DNA of 64,000 bases from Ascidia mentula (taxonomy: Eukaryota > Chordata > Ascidiacea > Phlebobranchia > Ascidiidae), in the NCBI GenBank assembly GCA_947561715.1, contig OX387197.1:13637001-13701000 (forward strand). Direction: 5' to 3'. The notes below the pieces were generated by a model. The model searched no databases. It saw nothing but the letters and a program-made list of their open reading frames with translations, and was not told where the DNA came from. This document shows positions 1-13,900 of this stretch, in pieces. Position 1 is the first letter of the stretch. Each line of letters starts with the position of its first letter. Both the position numbers and the translations under genes were made by a program.

Positions 1-2240
1 GTGCATTGTCCATTGCCGCTGCAATAATTTTTTGTCTTCTATTGCTTCCCCTCCATGGGTCACATGTAAAAGAAATTAACGACAGATGTCGTTAATACAG
101 ATTACCAGGACCAGTAAATCTTATTTGACAGCCTTAGAAAATGCTTGCACAAGCAATAGAAATTAAAATAAGAATGAGATTATTAATAAGTTTCTGCTTG
201 TCACTGTCCAAGTGTAACATAAATATTGGACAGAACAAATACTAAAACACGTCAACAAATGTCCATCAGTTTCTGAACAATTTATAGAAATGTATGTAGA
301 TGTGATTTAAACTGCGAATTGGAGCAGTAGTTTACAATCCTGTTCGCAACGCGACTCATTAAAGTCAACCCTGTAGGCGACCATCTTTCAAATATCGTGC
401 TTGGTCTGATATCGCTTGACTGCTTACAACATCTACTAGAAAGGGGCCCGATGCAACCCCGACATTGATATGGTAGCCGTTACGTCACTCGGCTCCAAGA
501 GTATAGCAGGAATGCTTTAGATTGGTCTAGGTGGCAGGATGTCGATACGTATCTCCATAAATAAACACACATACTTGTTTAGGAAAGCCTTTTTAGGAAA
601 CAGCAAGAACATATTTATCTGTAGCGGCAGAATTTTGCGCGCCTAGCACCGCGCTGTTGTCGCATCATATGTGTAACACGGCTAACTCAACAGACTCCGT
701 GCAGCATTGTGACGTCAGATCCATTGTTGACGTTAAGTCGGAACGAATAGGTTCACTTTAACTGCAGTACAATAATCCAAAGCATTGCCAAAGCATCTAA
801 GCAAACCAGAAAGAAATGCGATTTCAGGTTAAAATTCAATTATGTACGGTGTGACGTAGAATTATCCATGAGTGATTTTCGATTTTACATAATTCTTTTC
901 AAAGAACATCTTATTGTTGTACGATTTAAAGCTTATTGTAACACAGCGAGAGATACCTTTCTCTTCAACTCCCTCCTTACATAATTGGCAGAAAGAGAGA
1001 AAAAAAGATCTTGCCTCTGCAGCAATTGTTGGCTTCAGCGTGTAGCCTACTGATGCTGACAGATAATGTTGCTTCAAACTGACAATCTTGTGTTTCCAGA
1101 TTCGAGATATTGGCATGCGCTTTTTTGAAAGGTGTACATAGGGATTTTTTTTAATAAGTTGTGTAGTCGCGGGTTTTTGACTACAAAGAACACATGACCT
1201 TTGCAGTCTTGACTTGTAATTTGTTTGTAACCAATAACTTCCTTCTACATTTACCCAACTAAGAATTCCTCATGCAGCAATTCACCATGTACACACCACC
1301 ACCACCACAAAAAACGCAAAAAAACGTAAGAAAAAACACAAGAAAAAAGAGAAAAGGATTACGTTGGCACCATTTGAACATCTTTCACATTCGAAAATAA
1401 CTGATATTTTGGGGTCCAGAACATTCTCCGGCGTCTCTGGTATCGAAGCACATGCTCACATATGGTTTGGTTAATTCTGTACAACTTCCACGATCCCCAC
1501 ATGCTCACATATGGCTGGCTGGAGAAGTGGGCAAACACTTTCAATTAAGTTTTATCGCATATAGCCAAGGAAAGATGTGCAAAAAACTGCGTATACGTTC
1601 ATCACAGTCGTCATTGGCTAAAGAATCTCTCTTCCATCCATCACAGCAAGAATAATCAGATATTATACCATTAAACTCCTAAATATTATATTTCAATTCT
1701 TGTCGATATGTTGTAATTTATAATTATATTTTTCTCGACTTAGTGACATAGCATACGCCGAGAACCAAACATCTTGGAAGCGCAGGTGGTTGTTAATAAA
1801 AGTTGTTTGCATTTCAAACAAACTGTGTTTTAATTTTTTCTCTTTATTTGCTGGAAGTTTACTACCCATAAAAAGCAGCACCTCTCTCTTATGAATCTGC
1901 GGTAAGTCTTCCTCTACGTCCGATTTACCTATGCCCGAATCCAAGAACTAAGTTTTCCGAACGAACCTATAGATTATCAGAAGTAAACCTAATTAACCTG
2001 TACACCATTAGGACTCCCAAGATTACCAGAAACTTCGGCAATAGTGAAATCGATCTTCATAATAGCAAAGCTTAGTCGTGCAGTGATTTTTAAACTTGTA
2101 TACAATTTAATCCGAAATTTGCTGCGGTTTTCTTGCCTAACACGGCTGTGACGAAATGTGTGAGTGGCGAGATTAGCGCAATGTATTTTGAGGGACAGGT
2201 AAAAAAATTAAAGCGAATCGTCACCGGTTCAACCTGGGAT
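1..2240. other. Intergenic, no gene recognised
   Basis: Only short open frames with no family resemblance and no plausible splice chain are seen on either strand. A stretch near 704-735 resembles one near 39459-39490 and contains a TGACGTCA-like palindrome. A purine-rich A/G tract lies around 1310-1360. Nothing else can be supported. Confidence 0.6.
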
Positions 2241-2249
2241 TTGGATCGC

Positions 2250-3140
2250 ACTTGAACAAGTTAACACCATTAAATGTCTTGGCATAGAGTTTAATAGCCA
2301 ACTTTCATAGGGCCCGCACATTAACATGCTCTGCAAAAAATAGCTAAAAGCATTGCGATTATATACAAGCTTGGGCAAGCACATTACGAACCGTGTATCA
2401 TGCACTGGTACACTCTCATTTGAGATATGGTCTTCTAGCATGGGGTTTTGTTAGTCCATGCTACATCCTGTACTGGTTACGCAGAATCAAGCTCACAGAA
2501 ACCATTAAAAAGTTTATTTTAGCCGGATTTAACAAAGCATTGCAATCATTCCTTCTCAGTTCATGCAGCATCTTTAGATAACAACACGTGGGTGAGGTAA
2601 ACATCCTAAGGAATGTTTTTGGTTCAATCAGTCGCGACCATTGAGTGATCTTTTGGGAGATTCTGTATGTCAGCTTACAATAGAACAACCAAAAAAAACG
2701 AACAAGTGGTTTGATATTTTGTCATTCATGAGTATTTTGGAAAAACTTGGCACAGAAACTGATCACCTCGGACAATCTTGTTGGACCCTGAACTTTATCG
2801 ACCGAGAATTATCATACAAATTGAAAACTTGCCTCTAGTGTTCATAATGATTTAAGTCAAGTCGTTTGTTTACACAACCGATTCTTGATGCGCACAACGT
2901 TTATTTTATTTACTGATAATTAATAAATTTGTTTTCATTACTTAACGTCATTAATAATAAAATTCCTTTAAAGTTGGCGTATTTTTTTTTCTCGCGACGC
3001 CTATACTTCGGCTAGGGCCGGCGTTATAATGAAATATGGTTTTATCAAACGTCGTCGTCCACACTTAAATAGTCTTTGCAATTTGTTTTGGTCTTTTTGA
3101 CTGACGATGATATAAAATAAAATAAATTGAATTGAATAAA
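2250..3140 (+). mobile_element. Decayed non-LTR retrotransposon (LINE) 3' fragment
   Basis: Translated pieces in shifting frames resemble the C-terminal end of LINE reverse transcriptases: a KCLGIEFNSQL segment, then a segment ending in YHALVHSHLRYGLLAWG, which matches the usual pattern of conserved His-Leu-x-Tyr-Gly and Trp-Gly after the palm domain. In-frame stops and frame changes interrupt it. The fragment runs on to an A-rich tail with repeated AAATAAA/AATTGAAT units near 3105-3140, the usual LINE 3' end. The 5' portion with the catalytic motif is absent. The clade cannot be decided from this much sequence. Confidence 0.6.
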
Positions 3141-3634
3141 TTGGCAACAGCCAATTTTCATTATGTTATGTGGTTAATACGTTTTTAGTCCATATATTTA
3201 AATGGCTGTGAATGGAATTTTGCAAAAATACCCGCTTGATTGATCGTTAGGATGTTTTTTTTTTTGAAATGACAGCGAAGCGGTCGTATAGAAAGTACAA
3301 GCCTTCGAAGATTATTACTTCCACAGGTTTATTATGCTGTCAACCGAAAAATTTCGTTGCAAACAGCTCGTTGCAAAATGTATGGATGAGCAACATGCGC
3401 TTTCGCGGTAAATTCTGCACTCCGCTTGTTATTTACCTTCATCGCAGTCAGGGTCACTCATACAAACTATATGTTTCAAATGAGGAAATTTATAATTTTG
3501 GAACAACCACGTATGAAAGTTACATATAAGGGATTCCAGTCTGAACAAGCTTTGTAGCCCCAAAAATACAAAAACGCAAAACTCGTGCTACATGTTTGCA
3601 TGTGTATTTGATTCGAATTTAATTTTCACGAAAT
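3141..3634. other. Intergenic / 3' flank of alpha-tubulin
   Basis: Non-coding as far as I can see. A minus-strand AATAAA (TTTATT at about 3328-3333) lies roughly 300 bases past the tubulin stop and is the nearest candidate polyadenylation signal found. Confidence 0.4.
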
Positions 3635-5424
<1,790 letters not shown>

Positions 5425-5543
5425 TTTGAGGTGTCTTGTTGCTTGCTAAATTAAAATGCAGAAAATACTAAATCGACCAAACTTGCTCGCTGACCTTTAC
5501 GTGTCTTGGCAGGTTGGAATAGTTTGCCTTAGTGCAGCACCAG

Positions 5544-5586
5544 ACTTTTAAAGCTTCGAGGCTCCAGAGTTAGTCATTCCTATTGG
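5544..5586 (-). promoter_or_regulatory. Putative alpha-tubulin core promoter (CCAAT + TATA-like)
   Basis: On the minus strand a CCAAT pentamer (ATTGG at 5582-5586) is followed about 30 bases later by a CTTTAAAAG TATA-like box (5544-5553), about 120 bases upstream of the start codon. Spacing fits a core promoter, but both motifs are short and no transcript start is known. Confidence 0.4.
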
Positions 5587-7035
5587 ATAAAACCTGTCAC
5601 GTGTCTTGACAATCGTACCAAACAACCCTATCGTCATCGCAACGAGGCGCGGCGGTTGGCAACGGTTGGCTATTCAAACAAACGCGAATGAGGGCAAAGC
5701 CCAGACCTGTTTTATGACTCCACAAACAAAAACCTTTGAAACTAAACGCCATTGTCTGATCGTCTGCGCTTACCGCGCACAATAGAAGCAGCTCCCAACT
5801 GTTGGTTGGGTTGGACAATCATAATACGAAATTTTTTATGTTGCCTGGCAACAATTGTCTTTTTGCTTCAAGGGATTACACGGTGTTCATTGTTTACAAC
5901 GTATCAAATCCTAGTTGTGGTCTCATAACGTTTAAATAATCTTTTTGGTGCATCGTATTTAAAAAATGTCGACAACTAACCGTCTTACGGAACTGAAAGT
6001 CACAAAAGTTCGTGTTTTTACATCATAAACGCTACTTAAAAACGTACAGCGAATATCCTCACAGTAAAACAGTTTTATTTAAGATGTTGCGGATCGTCGC
6101 AAGGTCGGAATTACTTGCTGCTGCCACAGTGCTTAGCTTTAACAAATCTTCTGCTCGTACAAATATATTACCGATTTTTTTCTGAATGGTGATCATTTAT
6201 TGACTTTTGTAATATGTACAACAAGCGGTTACCTAACTTTTAGCTGACCCCCGTGTATAACGGACCATGTTAAACGGATTTTACAGAGGGAATAGCTTAA
6301 ATATGTATAGCCCACCAGCACTAAAACATGTGGTGAGTAATATGGGAGAGCACTTATTTACATTTTGAGGTATTACGTAAACCGACATTGGGAAGTTAAC
6401 TCAGTGATAGATAAAGACCACGTTGGTGTATTTATGTGAGGTCTGATATTGTCTAAATTTTTAAACTTCATGTAACAATGTGATTACCGATGCAAACTTT
6501 GTTTGGTTTAAATTTACTTTAAAAATCTATTGATTTATGCCAAAAAAAACCTATCCTTTAAAAAATTATGAACAAAGTTGTTCGTAGAGGGTGCATGCAG
6601 AAACATTTGTTTGAGAAAAGGAGCATCAACATTTAACATCCACGTGTTTGCGATTCGTCACGCTTGAATACATAAGCTCGAAATCTTGAAAAAAATGGAT
6701 CTTGCCAATTTTTTGCTCATGACTGTTTGAAAATAACGTTTATTTTTTATAATTATTCTACAACTATATTAGGACGTGCTGCTGTTTGGGTTCTCATTTT
6801 TTTACTTGGCGTAATATTTGTAGATACATTTCACACTGATAAAATCATATAGCCTGGTAAACAGTCATTATTCAGGGTTGTCTATACCTAACATTTAGAA
6901 ACACGCATTTGTTGATGAACTGGAAACACAAGTATGCGTTGCCTCGGGCATTTCGCTCATAACGGGAATTTTGTGCTTCTACGTTTTGCGACTAATCCTG
7001 TAGCAAGCTGTCTAGCTTTGACGCTAACGATTCAA
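5587..7035. other. Intergenic between divergent genes
   Basis: Separates the divergently transcribed tubulin and galactosyltransferase genes and so should hold both promoters. GC is somewhat higher just upstream of tubulin (5620-5800). An ATG at 6934 is in frame with, and 34 codons upstream of, the start chosen for the galactosyltransferase. No coding exon was recognised. Confidence 0.4.
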
Positions 7036-10000
7036 ATGAAGTTCAGGTTAAAATACGTGGTTTTTGTTTTTGTATCTTCTGTAATTTCAACGTTTTTGAT
7101 GCACACTTATCTGTATTACAACCATGAAAGAATGAAGTTCGAACTTGCGAAAGCGGAAAAAATATCATTATGGAATATTAGCGAGAAAATCAGGGTAAGT
7201 GATAAAGAAGATTTGGTTGTGTCAAAACTTACCTTCAATTGCTTTATTCCCAAAGGGAGACTTAGCAAATTTTAAAATTACTACCTCAAAGCACCGCAGA
7301 ACGTCGACGATAGAATATGATTACAACTTGGTTCATAGTGAAAAGATTTGCAACCACAATAACTCCAAGCTAGGTAAGGTTATTTGAAAATTACAGTTGG
7401 TGTTATGCGCAAAATCTATTTACTTGTTTCAGTGGGACACCTAAGTGTAAACGCATCTTATCAACCGAGCGAGGATGAAGTAGAAAACGTGTCTTTTAAT
7501 TTAAACAAAGGTTGTTACCGACCGAAACACTGTCGCTCTGTCCAAAAAGTTGCAATAGTGATTCCCTACAAAAACCGCTACAATCATTTGTTGGCATTAT
7601 TGCATCATCTAAATCCGATTCTGCAGGTTGTATTTGTGCATCACAAAGTTTACTTCAGGGTTATTTAATTTGTGAAAATTTTAGAGACAAAACATCATGT
7701 ATTGTATATTTGTTGCCGAACAATATGATGATGGGTCTTTCAACAAAGCCCGTATTATGAACGCGGTTTTTAATGAAATATCAAATCAATGGAACTCGCA
7801 TCAGGATGAATCTTTGCGACCCTTTGACTGCTTTGTATTTCATGATGTTGATATGTTGCCCGAAAATGATTATAATCTTTATTTATGCGAAAAAATGCCG
7901 AAACATCTTTCTCCAGGTGAGTTCCGCAAAACTTGGAAACTAAATTTTTGTAACGCTTGGGAATGACTTACACTCACAGCAATCGATAAGTTTAATTACA
8001 CAACTGGATACGGGACAAAATACGGAGGCGTAACAGCCATGAGTTCTTCAAACTACCGCTTGGTAAACGGCCACAGTAATAGATTTTGGGGTTGGGGAGG
8101 AGAAGACAATGATATGGAAGAAAGGTAAAATGAAAAAAACAAAAACATTATTCTTCAACGACAGCTATTGTGTGTAACAGTCAGACAAAATTTGTTCGTG
8201 TACATTTAATGTACATTTTGTCTTCATCATTTTTTCATAAACCTTAAATCAAAAAGCACTCATTTAACATGTAAAAAACAATAGTTTACAGTTTATTTAC
8301 TCTATGATAATCAGTTTTTTGACATCGTGTTTACACATCACAGGATAAACAAAACAGGATTGCTTATATCCAGTGTGTGTGAAACTATAGGAAGATACAA
8401 AATGATTCCTCATAAACACCCGTGGTGGTTTAGTCCCAAGACAGGTGTTGGAAGTTCTTACAGAAAGATTCCCCAGACATCTAAAAGGTATTCTGGTGCA
8501 AATTTCTAACGTTTAAACCAAAAATTAAATTCGATTTGTTTTATTATGATGTAATTTTGTCAGCGAAAAACAGCTCGAGGAAATAAAGGAAGATAGATCT
8601 GGATTATCGGACATTAAATATCATCTTATTTCTGTACAAACAACAAAACTTTGGAACAAAATCACTTTGGACATAAGTAAGCGACTTTGGAAGCAGATAA
8701 CCCTTTTGTGGAGTGCTATAAATTCATTGTTTTCTCGTCACAGGAACTCTTGAATTGGAAAATGCAACGATAAACTTTGCAAATTACAAAGGAGGGCAAA
8801 TAAACATTTTCAGTATATCAAAACTAAACATGATTCGAAAACCAAATTATGACATAGAGCCCGGTGTCATTGAAGCGATAAGTGACTCGTCTGTAGTGAC
8901 ATGCTTACCCACCTACTACAAGTTTAATAAGATGACTGTTAACCGAACGTCGTCAATGGAAGATTTACCATACACAGAGATTTATCGTGATCTTGAGGCG
9001 GCAAAACGTCAATGTACGGTGATGCAAACACGGTGTCATGCTATAGTGGAACAGGTTAAAGACCGCTTTACCCTCCGCAAAACTGCGTTTGTACAGGAAA
9101 ACTCCCTTCATTATAAATACGTTAGTCAATGTTTATATATGCGCTGAAGTTGGGCTACACTTGCAATTTGAATTTGTTACTGTCAGGGTCTTGCCGAGCA
9201 ATATGATGTGCTTGAACACCACTACTCTACATCAGTACATGTAAAAATATGTCCAGGTGATCCAAGGTACTTGCAGTTCTTTACAGAACCCATAACACTG
9301 TATGGCGACGAAGAAAGAGGTATTTTTAAGCCTTAAATTCGAAATATACAATTGATTAAACAACAAAATACGACCGAACTTAAACATTTTAAAAAGTTTT
9401 CGGACACGGAGTCCGGCAAGCATGAATTTTCCATCCCATGAAATGGAACTATGCAAAATATGCACTTCAATCAAAATTAATGAATGAAACTTTTTTGTAG
9501 GTCCTTCTCCAAGGTACCACGCCGACATATTTTTAAGCTTGTTTCATTCAACCAACGCAACGTTTGTTTACGAAACGCAAATGATGACCAGTCATCGAGC
9601 AGTAATGGAGGAAAGAGTTATGAATAAACTGATCCAAAGGCCCTGGTGGGATTCGATATCCAAGATTCAGTTTTGTAAGTACATAATTTTTATTGCTGCT
9701 GTAGCGGAGATCTATACTTTGTATCGTCTTCCACGTCAACGTTTTTGAAAGCCGTGAGATAGCTGCGGTAAATGAATGAATTGTATGCATGGATAGGCCA
9801 ATCACACCTTTCTATTTACAAGGTTAAACCTACATACGAGAAACATCGAACAATTACCCGCCACACAACATTATTTTAAGCAGCTATGTCTAATGCATTT
9901 CATAAACAAACTACTTATTCCGACAAGATTTGATATTGTCATCACATCGGACCTTTGTTTTTTAAAGCGAAAACAAAGCTCGTCAACCTTGCAGAAAGAA

Positions 10001-10426
10001 AGTCTTTTGAAAAGTTTACGATAGAAGCGTCAAAATCTTCGCGCCTACTTCATATTCGATCACCAGTCAGCGGTCTTTTGCGAGAACCTGGTTGTTACGT
10101 TGTGAAAAACCGAATTATTGACGAAACATCCCACAATGCAGTTCTGGAATGGAACTGGTGGTTTCAACTGAGAGCAGAAACGAAGGAAATTGAGGAAAAA
10201 TTAAAGGTATGTTTCTTAATGTCACATCAGTCACCTTGGATAATTTTTTCTACCTTTAAAGGAAAAGATGTTGAAAAAGTCAATGGAAGCTGGAAGACAA
10301 TTCAACAAAATGATGTATGAAAAGAGACATGTTATGGAAAAGTGGGCTGCAGAAAGAAGACAAAAAAACCTTAACAAGCAAAAGGAAATTCTTAGACATC
10401 AGCATCCTAACAAACGAAAAAACTGA
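7036..10426 (+). CDS. Beta-1,4-galactosyltransferase-family protein with long C-terminal extension
   Basis: Twelve exons: 7036-7194, 7256-7373, 7433-7626, 7685-7916, 7980-8124, 8344-8487, 8564-8676, 8744-9120, 9187-9319, 9501-9674, 9968-10206, 10262-10426 (730 residues). A short N-terminal tail and a hydrophobic segment (about 7-29) give the type II Golgi topology of this family. Residues about 110-368 carry family-7 glycosyltransferase motifs: VAIVIPYKNR, FNKARIMN, the metal-binding HDVDMLPENDYNLY (DVD about 211-213), YGGVTAM, WGWGGEDND and GRYKMIPHK. The metal ligands are present, so activity is likely; donor and acceptor are unknown. Family members are usually 350-400 residues, but here about 360 more follow, with a Cys-containing stretch near 450-490 and a basic, Lys/Arg-rich, helical end. 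I do not recognise this part. The ATG at 6934 would add 34 residues; the later one gives a typical short tail. Confidence 0.85.
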
Positions 10427-10573
10427 TTTGCTATCAGTCTTGCAACAAATTGCCTCAATGTCCCACAAGAAATCTGCAACAAAAACAACTTCAACATAGA
10501 ATTGTGATTGTTTATGAATGAATTGCAAAATTGCAACATTGCAAAAGATCACAATTAAATTACTGAATTTTCA

Positions 10574-10579
10574 AATAAA
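10574..10579 (+). terminator. Polyadenylation signal AATAAA
   Basis: Canonical hexamer about 150 bases after the stop of the galactosyltransferase-family gene, with T-rich sequence following. It fixes the likely 3' end of that gene before the convergent ABCD3 gene ends at 10945. Confidence 0.65.
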
Positions 10580-10944
10580 AACATTTGAAAGTTATTTATA
10601 CTCAACGCACTGCACGAATGATACGAGCAATGAAGTAAACCAGTCACAGCACAAAAGTGGAAAAAGATGACTGCACAAATGAGTATGTTCCTAATAATTT
10701 ACAAAATAATCAAAGCGCAAGTTAACGAAACCTCATAAATTAAAAGGTAAATATTTTTATATATAAGGTCTCATAAATTAAAATACATATTTTTTTTTAA
10801 CAATGTTCAATGCAAAAAAGTGTACCCTCTTGCTAATACTAAAAATTTTGGAAAATATATGCAAATCTTGGTGAGACAATAAAAATTCCCAACAAATTGT
10901 TGCATATGTTTAAGCATTAGGGCAGTAAATTGCAAAAACACTGA

Positions 10945-13900
10945 TCAGGAACCAAATGGAGAGGTATCTTCTTCAATTTTTTTAAACTCATATTTTCCAC
11001 GTCCATCCATATGTAGATAGTACTGTTAAACAAAGTATGGGCATCAGTATTTTGATGGCACACTAACCTGTTTTTTTTACCTCATGGTAACGCCACAAAG
11101 ATCTACGATGAGATACTGTAAAGAGGGTTATTCCCACTTTGCGGCAGTGTTGGTACATAAATCCTTCTACATCCACACTCACTGCACTTGTACACTCATC
11201 AAGTATGGCAAACTGTGGTTTGTGGTAAAACAATCGAGCCATCTGAAATTCACAGATTTTATTTTATTAGAAAAGATGACATTACATGATATATTTGTTA
11301 TTTGATAAAAATGTGATTATTATTGTCTTTAAAGACAATTTGGCAGAAACATATTACATCAACAGTTTAGTTTACTGAAAGTCTTGGCTTGGTAAATAAT
11401 TAAGCTATTACTAAATAATTACTGTAAGGAAAACTAACTGTGCACACTCACAACAATAAAAAACATAAAATATATTAGTTTAAATATCTATCAAATTTTG
11501 ATGACTGAATTAACTTTCTGCAACACAAAACTGCTCCAATGGCTTGGCACAGGTTTCATATTTAGGTCATAAGGCTAACCATTTACACAAAAACTGTGCT
11601 TATATTATTTGTGTAGTATCATTATATTCTTTTTGGAAACTTACAGCCATTCTTTGTTTTTCACCACCACTGAGAACGTCCATCCAATCCTGGACAGAAT
11701 CCCATCCTCCTTCACGTTCAAGTATATTTCCAAGCTGAACCTGATTCAACATTATGAGATATAATTATTATTATCGCAAAATCACAACCAAAAGACTTTT
11801 TTGTGCCAAAGATTTGAGTAGTCAAAAGTAAAACCAGTCTTTCAAAAATCACATTACCTATTGTCATTATGCTGTGTAAAATTTTCTTCGAAACAAATTA
11901 TTTATGACCTTCTCTTGCATTTATAAAAGACAGATTTTAATTTACAGTATTTTAACAATTGGAGAGGTGACTACACTGTGTCATATTTTTTTTTTGATGT
12001 TTTCTTATACAACCTCACAATTTGAGGGAGGTGTGTGTATTTAAAAAAAAACAAAGGTTTTGAACAATGGTGTCAAAATAATTACTCTTTCAACAAAAAG
12101 TTACCTGTTTAAGGTAGTTCTCCAATGTTTCATCATTTAATCCTTTGGCTATCATGTCAGCAGCTGTATCAGGGTAAATAACCTGATCGCGCAGAGTACC
12201 AAGCGTCATATATGGACGTTGAGGAACATAAAACAATTTGCTTCTATGCGGCTTTGTTAAGGTTCCACCAAATAATGGCCACAACTGAAAAAATCAACTA
12301 AACTTACAATAAAGGTTCGCACAAGAAAGACATACCTCGCCCAAAACTCGAAATAATGAACTTTTACCACAACCATTGGGACCACAAACAATAACATTCA
12401 TGCCTGATGGAACTTCAAAATTCATTTCCTTAATCAGAACATCACCATTCGGAGTGACCAAAGGAACTTTTTCAAATCTGAAAAAAAGTTTCAGGCCTAA
12501 GATGACGCCACAAAATTTACCCAAAATAGAACAAAAAATTATGCGACATATAAAATTTGAAAAAGAAACTCTAAAAACTGTTCAATTAGAGTCAGCATAC
12601 AGATGCAAGCCTGAATAAGTTTATTTATTTACCGAATTATTTTATCTTTAAACACAATGTTTCCACTTCCTGGAGCCAAAGCATCTTCTTCGTGATCTGC
12701 ATCACTAAAGCAAAACAAATATTCTATAAATCAGTGGTTGTCAACTTTTTGGATATATTTGGAAAGAAAACCTGGGGGGCAGCGTGTGTGTCATAGACCG
12801 ATCTCGTGTGTTTATCGTTAACGCCGCCTTTTTGGTTAACAGGCCTCATGCATTGAAATTCAAACACAGTTTTTCGATACTTGTTGACGTCATAGTAACA
12901 AATTATGACGTCATAATATAGACGCCCACCCCCTGGAAAATTGAAAACTAGGCGCCTATGTCAGACATGCATTGCTTATGTCGCACTTGGGCATTGTAAC
13001 TAAAAAGCAAAGAATCAACCAGACAAATTTTACAGTCATGAATAAACATGTACTGCTCTAATCATTTAATATGTTAAAACAGGACAAAATTTATCTATGT
13101 GACGTAATTTGTTCAAGAAATATGTAAACTAAATCATATCTTAAACAAGCTACTTGCAACCAACATTATTTATTCAAAATGTTTAATAGTATTATTCAAA
13201 ACAAACATGGTCATGGCCATTGTTGCAACAATTTACTAAATCATTTCCCACAAGAATGGAAATTTCAAAAGAATTACCTGTGTACCATTGTTCTGTGATA
13301 TTTTCCATGGTTAAGTTCTTCTGTTACCTGTATCAGTTCAGTGACCCGAGAAGTAAACCTACAAGATTTATAGCAAATCAGATATAATAAGTTGTTTGAT
13401 AGCCTAACATTTCAATCCTAACCCAGCCAGTCGGGACATTTCTCGTCCTGCCAACACAATTCTTCCAATTGCCTGTGACAATCGAACCAACATTCTGCCG
13501 CTTCGATAATAATCCTAAAAAAAAATTACATAATACAAAGTGTCAAAAAAACTCCTGAACCAGATCCAGCAAAATTCAAATGCAATGAAAAATTACCAAT
13601 CTTCAATTGATGAATTATTTGCAGTTTGTGCTGCATTGTTCACACAAAAATTATATAGTTTTGCTTTTATTGTCTTGAATGCACACCTTTTGCGCAAATA
13701 TAAAAAAAATGAATCAGCAAAAATTGGCAAAAGCAACTTTTTTGTTGATTTGTGTACTGTCTTAAAACAGGCGACAGTATTAATTATAAGATAAGCAAAG
13801 CGGAGCCAATAATATGAATTGTGTAAGCTGCAGACAGATGGCCACTGTTTCGACCTATGAGACCTTTTAGGTCGAAACAGTGGCCTCTGTCTGCAGTATT

